Positions 54,045 to 64,000 of a DNA stretch of 64,000 nucleotides are shown here, piece by piece. Source of the stretch: Corynespora cassiicola (Eukaryota > Ascomycota > Dothideomycetes > Pleosporales > Corynesporascaceae); contig JAEUWY010000006.1 in assembly GCA_022059125.1 (NCBI GenBank), forward strand, positions 3,100,001 through 3,164,000, read 5' to 3'. The position numbers were made by a program, and so were the translations under genes. The notes under the pieces were generated by a model that saw only the letters and a list, made by a program, of their open reading frames with translations, had not been told where the DNA came from and did not search any database. Position 1 is the stretch's first letter; each line of letters begins with the position of its first letter.

Positions 54045-56207
54045 TGGGGTTTCTTCCGATTCTTGGAGAATTCCTCGAATGTGAGAAGGAGACTCGTTCT
54101 ATATATCAGGAAAGTTGAGTATTGAATCTGGGTACCCAAATCAACTAATCAGCGATGCAAGTAAGTGGCGTTGTGCCTGATGCTTGTGTACACCCTCTTG
54201 GGGTGTTCAGATGCGTAGTGCGACACGGGGTAAGCAGACATGTTGGTGATCTCTCGTAAGCAACGGTGGATAAGCGACGACGCATCCGAACTCCCTAGGA
54301 GGGGATATCACATGGATGGAAGATCTGTGGTCAACTCAGACTTGGAAATGATATATCAAGTTGGTGTAAGAGTGTTCTGCGGAGAACTCTTCCGCACCTA
54401 GAACGTACTGGCGCCGTTGTTGATGTAGTATAGCCGAGGATAGGGTAGCGAGTCCCTCGTATCAGTACTCTGCTCGTTAGAGTCCCTTTCGATTACCCAG
54501 CTTTGCATGTAAACTATCCCTGGCAAATTTAGTCCAAGGCAACTACATGTTATTACGAGCCTTCATAGCAAACCCCAGGTCTTTACTTTGCTAGACTTTT
54601 AGTCCTAACACTAATCCAATTATTCCAGGGTTAATCTACAGCATTATTCCAGGAAAGATGATCTGGGGTACGCCTTGCATCCAAGTATACGCCCCAATGC
54701 AGAAGGGCTCAGAGTCGCCGATATAAGCAGTGGGGCATGGTACTCTTTCCTTTACCCTCACGTTTTATGAAAGAATGCGATTTCAAAACCTTGAAGTACG
54801 ATATCAATACTCCTGCGGAAGATTATAACGATGAGCTAGTCAAACTAGTCGAACACAACACGACTTTCGGACATACCTAGAAGCCAAACTTTCAGCCGCA
54901 CGAGGAGGTTTCCCTCCTCCCAATTTTATGTCTGATGCCTAGTCGGCAAAGCAAAGCTGGTAGGCCAGACTGCTGGAGACATCTTCTCAATGTGACATGG
55001 CGGATATCATCACGGACAGAAAGCCATTCTCGCCTCATATGGCAATGTTTCTGCTGGATACATTAATGGTTGCACCCTGGGAGATTAGGAAGAGCGTACT
55101 TGACACTCTGGGAGGTGGTCGAGGCAAAGTTTCCAGGGCTTAGATTGAAGCGGTAGGAAAGCAACGAAGAAGCATCTCACTGGGATTGGACAGATTCATT
55201 GGGATAGAGAAGAAGCCGTACGCTAGCTTATAGTGGTTGATCCATCGCACTTGGTTGATGTGATGATAGCGACACAAATTGCTTCTGTGGCTTCTTGCCA
55301 TGGCATCGGGCGCTTCTCGCCAATACGATGAAGCCCGGGTCGAGGCACAGCATCGAGCCCAAACTCATGGAAAAACCTCGTAGCGTAATGACTCTCCACA
55401 ACTCTCCCCTGTCATGTCGTCTTTCACAAAGATCGACCCCCAAACCCGCTCCTCCGGCTACGCCACACATGCTTCTCGGCCCCAATAAACTTTCTGGCCG
55501 TCGACTCCTACGTCTGCCAACCACGCTCTACGTGTCAGGCCTGACTAAGCACCAATTGCCGGGGTCCGTGGGAAAGGGGAGGGAATGAGGCTTGCCTAGA
55601 AGCCACCACGGCCCTGAAAATCGTCCGGCCCACCCGCAGTCATCGAAACCTTGGAGGCGGCGTTTCGCAAGGACGACGCGCGATGTCGACAAGCTCGGCC
55701 CGTTCCCCACAGGACGCCTTATCGTTGGCTGCCGACGGCGGGGAGCGACAGCCATGGCCACTCGTCCAGGGCTATTGCTCGTTCACACTTGCGGGCCTGC
55801 ACGCGTGTCCCATATATAGCAGAAGCTTGCTTGCTTGCCCACCGTGGCCCCCCTAGCCTGGCCTGGCCGTCATCAGTATAAAGGGCACAACCGGTGAGAT
55901 TTCTCTCCTGAGGCTACAGCTCAGAGAAAAAAGCGCACATTTTGCCCTGCGATTCCGCCCTCCCGTCTAGATCGATCGCTAAGAAGGCTAAGAAAGCTCC
56001 ATTCGTTTTTCTACTGTCGTTGTTGTCATCTTTCTCTTGTTAATATTGTTTCTTCGTCTTGTTCTTCGAAGCAAGTTTTCGAGAAAGATCGCTGCTGCTG
56101 CTGCTGCTGCTGCTACTGCTACTACTTAACCCACCACCACCACATTTCTTACTTACCCCGCAAACCCTCCACCCTCTACAGCCCTTCCCACAAAACTCCG
56201 GCCCAAC
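54045..56207. other. Gene-poor intergenic region, AT-rich left half
   Basis: The 2.2 kb lie between two divergently oriented genes. From 54130 to about 55230 both strands are dense in stops, with no open frame of 60 codons or more. The right half is GC-richer and ends in a CTG/CTA run (56093-56127) just before the next start codon. No transposase or reverse-transcriptase remnant was recognised. Confidence 0.6.
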
Positions 56208-56965
56208 ATGGCAACCCACGCAACCCCCTCAGAAGCCGGTACGCCCCCTCCCCCCCCCCCCCTCCCAATTCGCACCCGCCCACTAACCCCCCGCTTCCCA
56301 ACACAGAGCTCGTAAACACGCTCTCGCACCTCAAACTCTCCACCAAATCGCCCCAAAAGCCCGCGCAGAAGCCAAAATCGCGCCCCGTGGCCGACTCCTG
56401 GGAAGACGACGACGACGACGCATCATCCGGCTCCTCGACCGAAACCGAGACCCCAGACCACACCACCGCCAACAGCCTGTCCCGCAGCTCTACGGCCAAC
56501 TCGGCCAACTCAAAGTCGCCGCTGTCGCCGATTAGTACGGGGGGCTCGTCGGCGAGCGCGAGCAATGCCGGCGGCGGGCGCGCGGCTGAGCACCCCAATG
56601 CGCCGCCGCCGACCCCCGCTTCGCCCACGCCCTTCGATTTCCCAGATAATGGGCCTGCGGCGTCGGCGGCGTATGGAGGTGGAGGAGGTGTAGCAGGGAG
56701 GTCGAGGGAGGGGAGCTGGGCGGGGAGTGTGGGGGGGAGTGGGAGGGAGAGTCCGGCGAGGAGGCCCGAGAAGACGACTGCGGTTGCTGGAAGGCTTATT
56801 GCGGGGGCCTTGGGGGTGAGGGCTCCGAGGAGGACCGAGGAGGAGAGGGAGTATGATAGGGTTATGCGGGAGAAGGAGAGGAAGAGGAGGGAGGAGGAGA
56901 GGGAGAGGGAGAGGAGGGAGAAGGAGGCGGCTGAGGAGAGGAAGAGGTCGATTTGGGAGGATTGA
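56208..56965 (+). CDS. Small acidic/coiled-coil fungal protein, unknown function
   Basis: Two exons (56208-56238 and 56307-56965, 68-nt intron containing a C-run) encode 229 residues beginning MATHATPSEAGELVNTLSHL. An acidic patch SWEDDDDDASSGS is followed by a Ser/Asn/Gly-rich disordered stretch. The last 60 residues are a charged helix (RRTEEEREYDRVMREKERKR to KRSIWED), almost only Glu, Arg and Lys, and should form a single coiled coil or long helix. Similar small proteins occur in filamentous ascomycetes. No function is known to me. The splice is supported by frame and by the start context CCAACATGG. Confidence 0.75.
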
Positions 56966-57779
56966 GGAGTGCCTTTTTTTCGACTGGAGGAGGGGATCAT
57001 GTATTTGTATGCGTACGGTATGGGTATTTGAAAATGAAATCGAGGAGGCTTTGGTGCCTTTTGTAAATACCTATCTGCATCTCTTTTGCATATCCTTGTC
57101 TTGGTGAACGGAGAATGTAATGGCTTTTTCCGCCATCTGTCTGGTATACGAGCGCCTGTTGCAATTCCTTGCAGCCTCGCCCATGCCCATGCCCTCGCGA
57201 CTGTGCCAGACGGATCGATACTCCCAGTCATGTCTACAGCCGGAGGCTATGCAGGGCCACGCGACCGGTCCTTGCAATCGGGCAGCCTAGGGCGATTGTT
57301 GAGCCTACCTCACCCCCCCTCCCAGGCAACAAAATGGCCCGCCATGCCTGATGGAAGCAGCGCAAGTCCACAACCATGGTTGCAGAGCGCGGTAGCCATG
57401 GCCGACTCGCAAGACAAGATTGAAAAATTGCAGGAAAAAATGCGCAAGAAAAAAAAGGGACGGAAAATGGGGCTGTGGGAAATTCCAATCTTTCCGGCAA
57501 TGGATTGTCATAAACTACATGAAAGCATGAGCGGGGCGCGACCCCCGAAGCCAGCGGCCTGGCCCTGCTCCACCTGTTACGCCCGAGAGAAAAAAAAAAG
57601 TTCGCCAAAAGCCCATTGCCGCCCGTAAATGTGAAATGTTATCCCTCTTATTCGCCACCCGCTAAATCCATAGCTGCCATGCTCTTGAGGTGCGCATGAT
57701 TGTGTGTCAAAGGGGAGAGGAAGGGGAGAATCAGGACATTCTCCATAGCGCCCGTGCCGGTGTGTACTCTGTTGACGCG
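56966..57779. other. Convergent intergenic region
   Basis: It lies between the coiled-coil gene (+) and SUMO (-). A 180-codon + strand ORF (57086-57628) has Lys-rich junk-like segments from A-runs and no family motif. Nothing else is visible. Confidence 0.55.
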
Positions 57780-58124
57780 CTAACCGCCAATCTGCTCCTG
57801 GTGGACCTCAAGAGTGTCGCCGTCCTGCATATCGAGCTGTAATCTGTCAGTCGCAATGGCCTGAGAATCGGAGTGGGGCTAGATGCGCACCGTGTCTGGC
57901 GTATCCGAGGGCTGCACGCGCTGTCCGTCGAACAGAAACCGGACGCTGCTAATGTTCTTCCCTTGGCGATCGCAGAATGCGTCCATGAGCTTCTTGAGCT
58001 GCGTCGTCCTCTTGATCTTAAAGAAGACCTCGTTGTTGTTGTCCGTGACCTTGATGTTCAGGTGCTCAGTAGCGCCCGCATCCTCAGGCTTCTGCATGTT
58101 GTGGGGAGAGCCGTTGTCGGACAT
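57780..58124 (-). CDS. smt3: SUMO (Smt3)
   Basis: Two exons (58124-57891 and 57836-57780, 54-nt phase-0 intron) encode 96 residues. A short acidic N-terminal arm (MSDNGSPHNMQKPEDAGATE) precedes the ubiquitin-like fold, which begins HLNIKVTDNNNEVFFKIKR. The family signatures FLFDGQRVQPSDTPDTL and MQDGDTLEVHQEQIGG are complete. The frame stops right after the Gly-Gly, so the encoded chain already has the mature C-terminus needed for attachment to lysines. SUMO is conjugated by Aos1-Uba2 and Ubc9 to nuclear proteins. The second exon is short and easily missed. Confidence 0.96.
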
Positions 58125-59869
58125 GGTGGCAAGTGGTGCTATGAGGGCTGGAGGGCTGGGGGCTGGGTCTCAGAGGGCTGGTGGACAGTCGGGCGCCGGC
58201 TGGTGGCAGTCAGTAGGCGTGGAAGGCGGTAGAAGAGGAGTGAGACGAACGAGAGCGCGCGGGTGCAGCACGTCGATGTATACGCGACGGAGGTAAGGTA
58301 TCGCCGAGGCGTGGTCGCAGATTGATGCGGGCGAGAGGAGCGTCTGGGGGCGGGTAGGCGGTCGGAAGGGTTGCAGCAGCGGTGGCAAACGCAGGCGGCG
58401 GCGGAGTGAGTGAAGGAGGGAGCGAGTGTCGTCAACAGAAGACGTGAGGTGGGAGTCCCTAGTGGGGTTTGGCTTCTCGAAGAAAAGGCCAGCCGAGCCC
58501 GCCTCTGCTTCACCATCAACCCCCAGATCGTCTTGCGTAATTCGTTTAGCATCCGTCCTTTATCTCTGAGACGCGTCTGCCTAGAAGAGCATAGATTTCG
58601 CTTTTTGGCTTTTGCATCTGAAGGAAGACCAGTCGCGCCCGTCCACGTGATTGCAAAATGGTAGGTCGCCCCGGGCCTGATGTCACTGCATGACCGCATC
58701 GCCAAATGCTCAATCGCTCTAGGGACTGCAGGAGGACCTCCAGACAGACCCGCCATGCCATCCCCGTGCGTGCGCAATACAGAGTATGTAAGGATTTTCC
58801 AGCTCGAGTTGCGGTTGCTCATGCGTTTTGGGGGCAGACTGCCTGCAAAGGTCTGGCTATCAAGAAGCAAAGTGCAGAAAAGAGGTGCCGCCAACACGTC
58901 CGGCTCTGCCTTTCTCAGACTAATCCGTGCAGATTGATGCACTGTATGATTGCTGCAACGCATTCTACCAAAAGAACGGCGACGACGCCAGCACTGTGAG
59001 CTGCCCAAAGGCCGCGCTCCTCAGGTATCACGTTCCCTCGCTCCGAGGTGAAGAGCACCAGTAACAGTCCCAGGTTGAAAATGAGACAAAGGGCTCAAGA
59101 GAGTGAGAAGAAATGATCAAAGCGGCCAGGCTGCACCAGACTCGAGTAGTATGGCACAAGCATGGCAAACGAAGAGCGTACGGCTTTGATCCCTTGTCAA
59201 CCGTGCTGATGCGCATCTGACAAATTCTTCAGCGCAAATTTGCCAACTGAAGGGTTTCTGTCGACCGGCTGGAAGTCTCTGTCCCCAGGATCCAGCAGAC
59301 TGCAGAACGCGTGCAATCTGCCAACGAGCGTCGAGGCGGCGGGAAGCCATCGTCTGTATGTACCGATATCGTAAATAATCCAACTCAATGCGAACGAACA
59401 AGCCGGCATGCGACGGTGAATTGGGCATGTCACACCCCCTTTCGAATCTGCGCTTTCAACCTCCGCGAAGAAGTCCAGCCAGGTGATAGGAGGTATATTA
59501 CTCTAAGACGGTCGTGAGCACGCAAGAGGCCTTGTAGACCTGTTCAAACACTGAGGCGTCTGAACCGAGACTCTAATGACTGCCTATAAGACATTGAAGA
59601 GAAAAAGAAGAAGCGGAGCGGCCATGAGGCGTCGAATTTTTGTAGTCTGCCAAGCGGCCGACGCGCTAACGCCGGCGCTCGGGCCAGCCCGCCCGAGAGC
59701 TGTCGCGATGTTTTGTCGCGAACCAGAGTCCTCCAAGTCCACGACGCCGACCACACCGCACCCGCCCCGGCCACCAGCGCGCCCTCCACCTCCAGACGCG
59801 CTTCGTCTCGCCTCCAAATTGCTGTCCTCTGCACCCGAGGCGCCCTTCTCCCGCACATCCCCCCAAGCC
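58125..59869. promoter_or_regulatory. Divergent intergenic region between SUMO and NUP84
   Basis: The 1.7 kb contain both promoters. ORFs up to 289 codons on the - strand extend upstream of SUMO but read as Ser/Arg/Pro-rich, family-less sequence, so long 5'UTRs are more likely than a further gene. Confidence 0.5.
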
Positions 59870-62800
59870 ATGGCGTCGCTAGCACGCCGGTCGCAGTCCG
59901 CTGCAGCCCAGGTATATCAACCCCTCGAGCTACGCCCTGACCCAAAACCATGTACTTTTTAGCTGACTAAACGCCTCTGCTAGTCAAATGTTAGCTTTGC
60001 GACTTCGTTTGGAACTTCAAGAACCACGGGCAGACTGGCCCCGAGCGACCCTCTCCAACCATTGCGAGCCATGGCCGACCGAGTGGGCAAAGAGGTGGAG
60101 AAGTTTGCAGAGCGCGTTGATCAGTGGTACACTCAGGGTGCCGAGGATGAACTTGCGAGTTATGAGAGTACCCTGAACATGGTGGACAGCTTCCGCGACC
60201 TGGCCTCGACGACAGTGAAGGAATTGAAGAAGCAATGCGAGGCTGAGAATCAAGGAGCGCTGAACCAGAGCGTACGCAGGCGCATGCAAAATATGGCCGA
60301 CAGGATGGACGAGCAGCCCCATGGCACAGGCGAGAACCTCTTTGGAAGGTCGATCCACCCCGCCGTATCCTCAATCGAACCCACCTCGACTCCCGATTCG
60401 CCTAGTATCCAGGAATTGCGCCAATGGCAGGCAGAATTGGCTACTTGGGAGCTTCTCCGTGTCGTGATTGACCACTACCATCCACCACCAGGAACCGACC
60501 CAATCAAGGACCGAATCGCACGCCTTCAAGAAATCGACTCATCGTCCACTGGCTCCAACACGGAAGTTTGGGACAGATTCCTCGCCGAGGATAACCACGC
60601 AAAAGAGAAGCAGATCATCCTGAGGTGGCTTGAACAGACGGCGAAAGACTGCGAGAACGACATCAGTACCATGACAGATGACTTGAAGGCGCAATCCAAC
60701 AAGCTCACGGACTCTTGGACAACAGGTTGGCTGGACACTAAATTCAAAATCAAAAATGGAAAGAGGATAAATGTTATTTCCGAGCCCCTCGATCCGAATG
60801 TTGTCGACATCAGGCACAGCGACAAGAATATGTCTCTTGTCACCCAGCTGGATCCGGATGCACCTCTGCGGCAGAAGCGCGTCCTCGAAGACGCCGACGA
60901 GTACTATGAGCGTGCTACCTGGTTGGTCTGCTTCGAGATGCTACGCCGGGGAGAGCCCTGGGAGAAAATTAATGAGTGGTGCAAAGAAAGGAACGAGGCT
61001 TGGCGGGGCGTTAGCATGGGCGCTGCTTGTGAAGGTCTCCCGGCTGGTGTCCCCAATCTCTCAGGACCGAGTTATGGCTTCTTGTTTCGACGAATGTCTT
61101 TTTACGCAGCCAAAGGGGCTAGAATCCCCTACGAGGCAGCCGTTTATGGACTATTGAGTGGTGACTTGAAGCCAGTAGAGGCAGTCTGCCGGTCTTGGGA
61201 CGATCTTCTTTATGCCCAGTACAACTCACTCCTTCTCTCAAGGTTTGACAACTACCTGCAAGACAAGAAGCTCTCGCCCAAGCTGCTTTCGGATTTCAGC
61301 AAGTTCACATTTCGGGATGCGGTTGCAAACCTCGGCCCTTGGGAGGATTCCGCCAGCATGGTCATACAGCTCTTGAAACAGCACAAGGCTGTAGCCACGC
61401 AATCATTATCACCCATGAAGCTCTTGCAGGGAAGCTTGATTGCTCAGAGTGTGGATGAACTCGCCGTCAAAGTCGGAACAGCACTGGCCATGCTTTTCCA
61501 AGAAGACAACCGACCTTTCAACATGATCATTGACCCTGATTCCGAAGCTTCTCCGAGCTCGAGGTCTCCCCACAAGGAACGAGTATACACGGCAGAGACG
61601 TATTTCCAGGCACTCGGCACAGATCCCCACGCCCTCCGTATCCTGGTTCACTTACTCATCGTTCTGCAGCAAGGACTAGGTCTCTTGCATGCTGAGCATG
61701 TATGGCCGCATTGGGTCGCCATTGAGAACACGATTGTGACCTACATCGAATTCCTCAGGACGTCCAAGCGAATCCAGCTTGTACCATTGTATGCCGCACA
61801 GCTTTCCTCTGATCGGCAGAACCACTGTCTGGCGCGAATTTTGGCCGACGTGAAAAACCCAGAAGAGCAGAGAGATTTCGTCAAGCTCATGGATCTCTAC
61901 CTCATCGACAGCATCGGTGCTATCACCGAGGCTGCTGATCTCGCCCGCAAACAGAGCGGGTACACTGGACTGAATGAAGATGGCGATTATGTTATACTCG
62001 ACCATATTGACCGCTACATTATGCTCGAATCTTCTCCCAAGGGTGAGAATGAGATTCTCTGGCCAGGACACCGCATCAAGAAGGATTTCTCGGGACTTGG
62101 AATAGAGCCCAAGGAAGAGGCGATTATTGAAAGTCTTACGTGGTACAACCACCTCGATAAGGACATTGAGCGCACCTTTGCAAATCTCGATGCCTCCATC
62201 ATGATCTTCCTACGTAAGTGCTTACCTGCGGCAGGTGAAAGAGGCAGCTAACGAATAATTAGTCAATGGCCGTGTTGGAGCTGCAGAGAAGCTTGTCACA
62301 GAGATGAGCCTGGAGACGATTTCTTTGTCGAGGACGGAATCTCTCTGCGGATACGCGTTTGACTTTACCCAACCTGGCGCAGAAGAGCAAGACGAAGGCG
62401 AATTGGCTAGACAAACACTGTCTCATGATGCGAGCGAGTCCAATGACATTCCCGACGCCGAAGAGCACGCACAGCTTGTCATGCAGATGCGAAAGGAAAG
62501 CTCAAACTACTCAGACCTACAGCAGATTGTCCGCCTAATCATCCTGTTCCGCGAGTGGCGTATGGAAGAAGATGAGCAGATTCAGTCCGTTGCCCCATCT
62601 ACCTATGATCCAAATCCTGAAGGTTATCTAACAATAAACAGAGGCTCGCTTCGCGCAGCCAAGAAGCCCTCCAAGCGCGTCAAGGACGTCTTCGACAACA
62701 TCAACGCCACCATCGAGCCCATGCTCGACTTCGCCGACGCCCGTGACCTCCCCGAACTCTGGCTCATCTACAAGGCCTACATCCCGGAGCTCCTCATCGG

Positions 62801-63080
62801 ATACCTCAGCATCCTCCAGACGGCCTGCTACTTTATCCACCGCGACGCTGCCACCAAGGCCATGGACCTCGCCACCGTCATCGCGGACCCGAGTAAGGAT
62901 TGGCTCCAGCAGGTGTTTGTGGAGACGGGCCGCATGCGCGAGTTGGTGGATACGCTGGCCGAGGTCAGCAAAGCGATGTTGGCGCTCAATGATGCGGGTG
63001 AGGCGAAGAGGGGTGGCATCAAGAAGAGAGGAGGTCGCGGAGAGACTATCAGGATTTGGGACGTCAATGTCAGGAATTGA
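59870..63080 (+). CDS. nup84: Nucleoporin Nup84/Nup107
   Basis: Three exons (59870-59911, 59984-62213, 62263-63080; introns 72 and 49 nt, branch sites CTGACTAAAC and GCTAACG) encode 1029 residues. The first exon gives only 14 residues (MASLARRSQSAAAQ). After a Ser/Thr-rich start, the chain is all-helical, with the family blocks WLDTKFKIKNGKR, YERATWLVCFEMLRRGEPWEKINEWCKERNEAWR, PYEAAVYGLLSGDLKPV and SWDDLLYAQYNSLL. The C-terminal half carries LVPLYAAQLSSDRQ, FLLNGRVGAAEKLV and LIILFREWR, as in Nup107. Nup84 is a core member of the Y-shaped scaffold complex of the nuclear pore. It ends KRGGRGETIRIWDVNVRN. Confidence 0.92.
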
Positions 63081-64000
63081 GATGGATGCGATTTCAAGGG
63101 TTCAGATAAGAGGTTTGGAGGTGCAGTCACGTCAATGAATTGGGTTGGGTTGGGCGTGGGGGGGGGGGGGTAAAAAAATCTGGCGGCTGATGTCGCTTTT
63201 GTAGGCTAGTTTGGATTTTGGGAAATGAGAGCTTGCTGGCTTGAGTTTTGTGTATGATTTGAGAGTGGTGATATTTGTGAGGAAGGGTGTTTTAGGAGTT
63301 CGGCTTTGGCTTGAGGGGATGGGCAACATCCAAGGTGTTGCTTTTTTTCGCGCTATTGCCTAGATTGCTAGTGCACCTGACCTGTCAGGCTAGATGGGCT
63401 CCGCAGAGTGTACTGCAGTGTAACATTGTGACGAAGGTTATTGCGGTACGAATGTGGAGTTGCAGAGGGTTGAAATGTGCCTCGATAGTCAAGGAAGCAG
63501 TCTCTAGATGCTGAGTCTAAGTGCCGACGTGGTCTATCATGGACAAAGTGTGTGTGAATCGAAACGTGCTGACTTAGGTTCATTCATGAGGTCGTTTCCG
63601 AACCTATTGAAAGCAGGGAATTCAAAGATCGGATGCTTGACAAGGTACGTTCTAATCCTTGTGGCGAGAACATGTGATGGCCTGGTTCTTTAGGATATCA
63701 GATTTGCCCATAGCCTTCGAGTGGAGGTCTGGAACCGGTGATGTTGATTGTTAGACATATCAACACAGTATGTAATACATTTTCTCAAAGTAGACTGAAC
63801 ATATATAGCATTATCATATCACCCTACTGATACTATCTATGAAGCTGTTGAGTGTGACTCGACTTCGAAATGTAACCAAGAACCGTGATAAGGGTCCTCC
63901 TTGTATTACTAAGGATATAAGAAAAAGCAAATCAACCGTCTCATAACAATCACGTAGTTACGGAAAAAGCGCACATAACCACCGAGATATTTGTATGCGC
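63081..64000. other. Intergenic region at the right edge
   Basis: NUP84's 3' end lies here, with a G-run of 12 or so at 63159-63170. Past 63500 the sequence is AT-rich with no open frame over 61 codons. No start of a further gene can be supported before the edge. Confidence 0.55.

Noticed and set aside
58139..59008. 289-codon - strand ORF upstream of SUMO
   Set aside because: Low-complexity Ser/Arg/Pro sequence with no domain; it ends 15 nt from the SUMO start codon, so it is better explained as promoter and 5'UTR.
1..64000. tRNA genes
   Set aside because: Scanning by eye for a GGTTCRANNCC box with a matching acceptor stem gave only hits inside coding sequence; a covariance-model scan would be needed to be sure.

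Overview
The window is nuclear DNA of a filamentous ascomycete (Pezizomycotina). Genes are mostly broken by one to four short introns of 49-66 nt with GT...AG ends and CTAAC-like branch points. They include housekeeping genes (NUP84, AP-3 beta, PP4 catalytic subunit, GID8, SUMO, RhoGDI) mixed with filamentous-fungus accessory genes (a Pth11-like receptor, a Zn2Cys6 regulator, an adenylating reductase, an F-box protein). No rRNA, tRNA, CRISPR array or intact transposon was recognised. Exon coordinates were rebuilt by hand from reading frame, splice sites and family motifs; they are given in each entry.

Left end (1-6.7 kb), accessory: a Pth11-like seven-helix protein runs off the left edge. Next to it a UbiA-superfamily membrane enzyme (-) and an A-T-R adenylating reductase (+) share a promoter that carries a 9-bp GATA-containing array. 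This looks like the flank of a meroterpenoid or terpenoid biosynthetic cluster, with no polyketide synthase inside the window. At 7.6-10.2 kb is a large intronless secreted PL1 polysaccharide lyase of bacterial-type layout, followed by an ARCA-like Zn2Cys6 regulator (-).

Middle (13.3-32 kb): a 1.9 kb gene-free stretch dense in minisatellites and G-runs; the WD40 gene ASA1; a PlsB-type acyltransferase ending in the peroxisomal signal ARL; a membrane-anchored modin-like protein; a zinc-less MDR oxidoreductase; an F-box protein; and a disordered fungal protein. Gene-poor gaps of 1-2 kb lie between them.

Right half (32-64 kb), largely housekeeping: GID8 and uridine kinase/UPRT (divergent), PP4 catalytic subunit, a PQ-rich conserved fungal protein, AP-3 beta and an unidentified conserved protein (divergent), RhoGDI, a Bqt4-like APSES inner-nuclear-membrane protein, an unusual succinyl-CoA ligase alpha-beta fusion, an alpha/beta hydrolase, a small coiled-coil protein, SUMO and NUP84.

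The most interesting items are the UbiA/adenylating-reductase pair with its GATA array, the succinyl-CoA ligase fusion with an internal presequence-like linker and a degenerate ATP-grasp, the PTS1-bearing PlsB-type acyltransferase, and a 7-bp satellite (GGGCAGT/ACTGCCC) present at two distant intergenic sites in opposite orientation.
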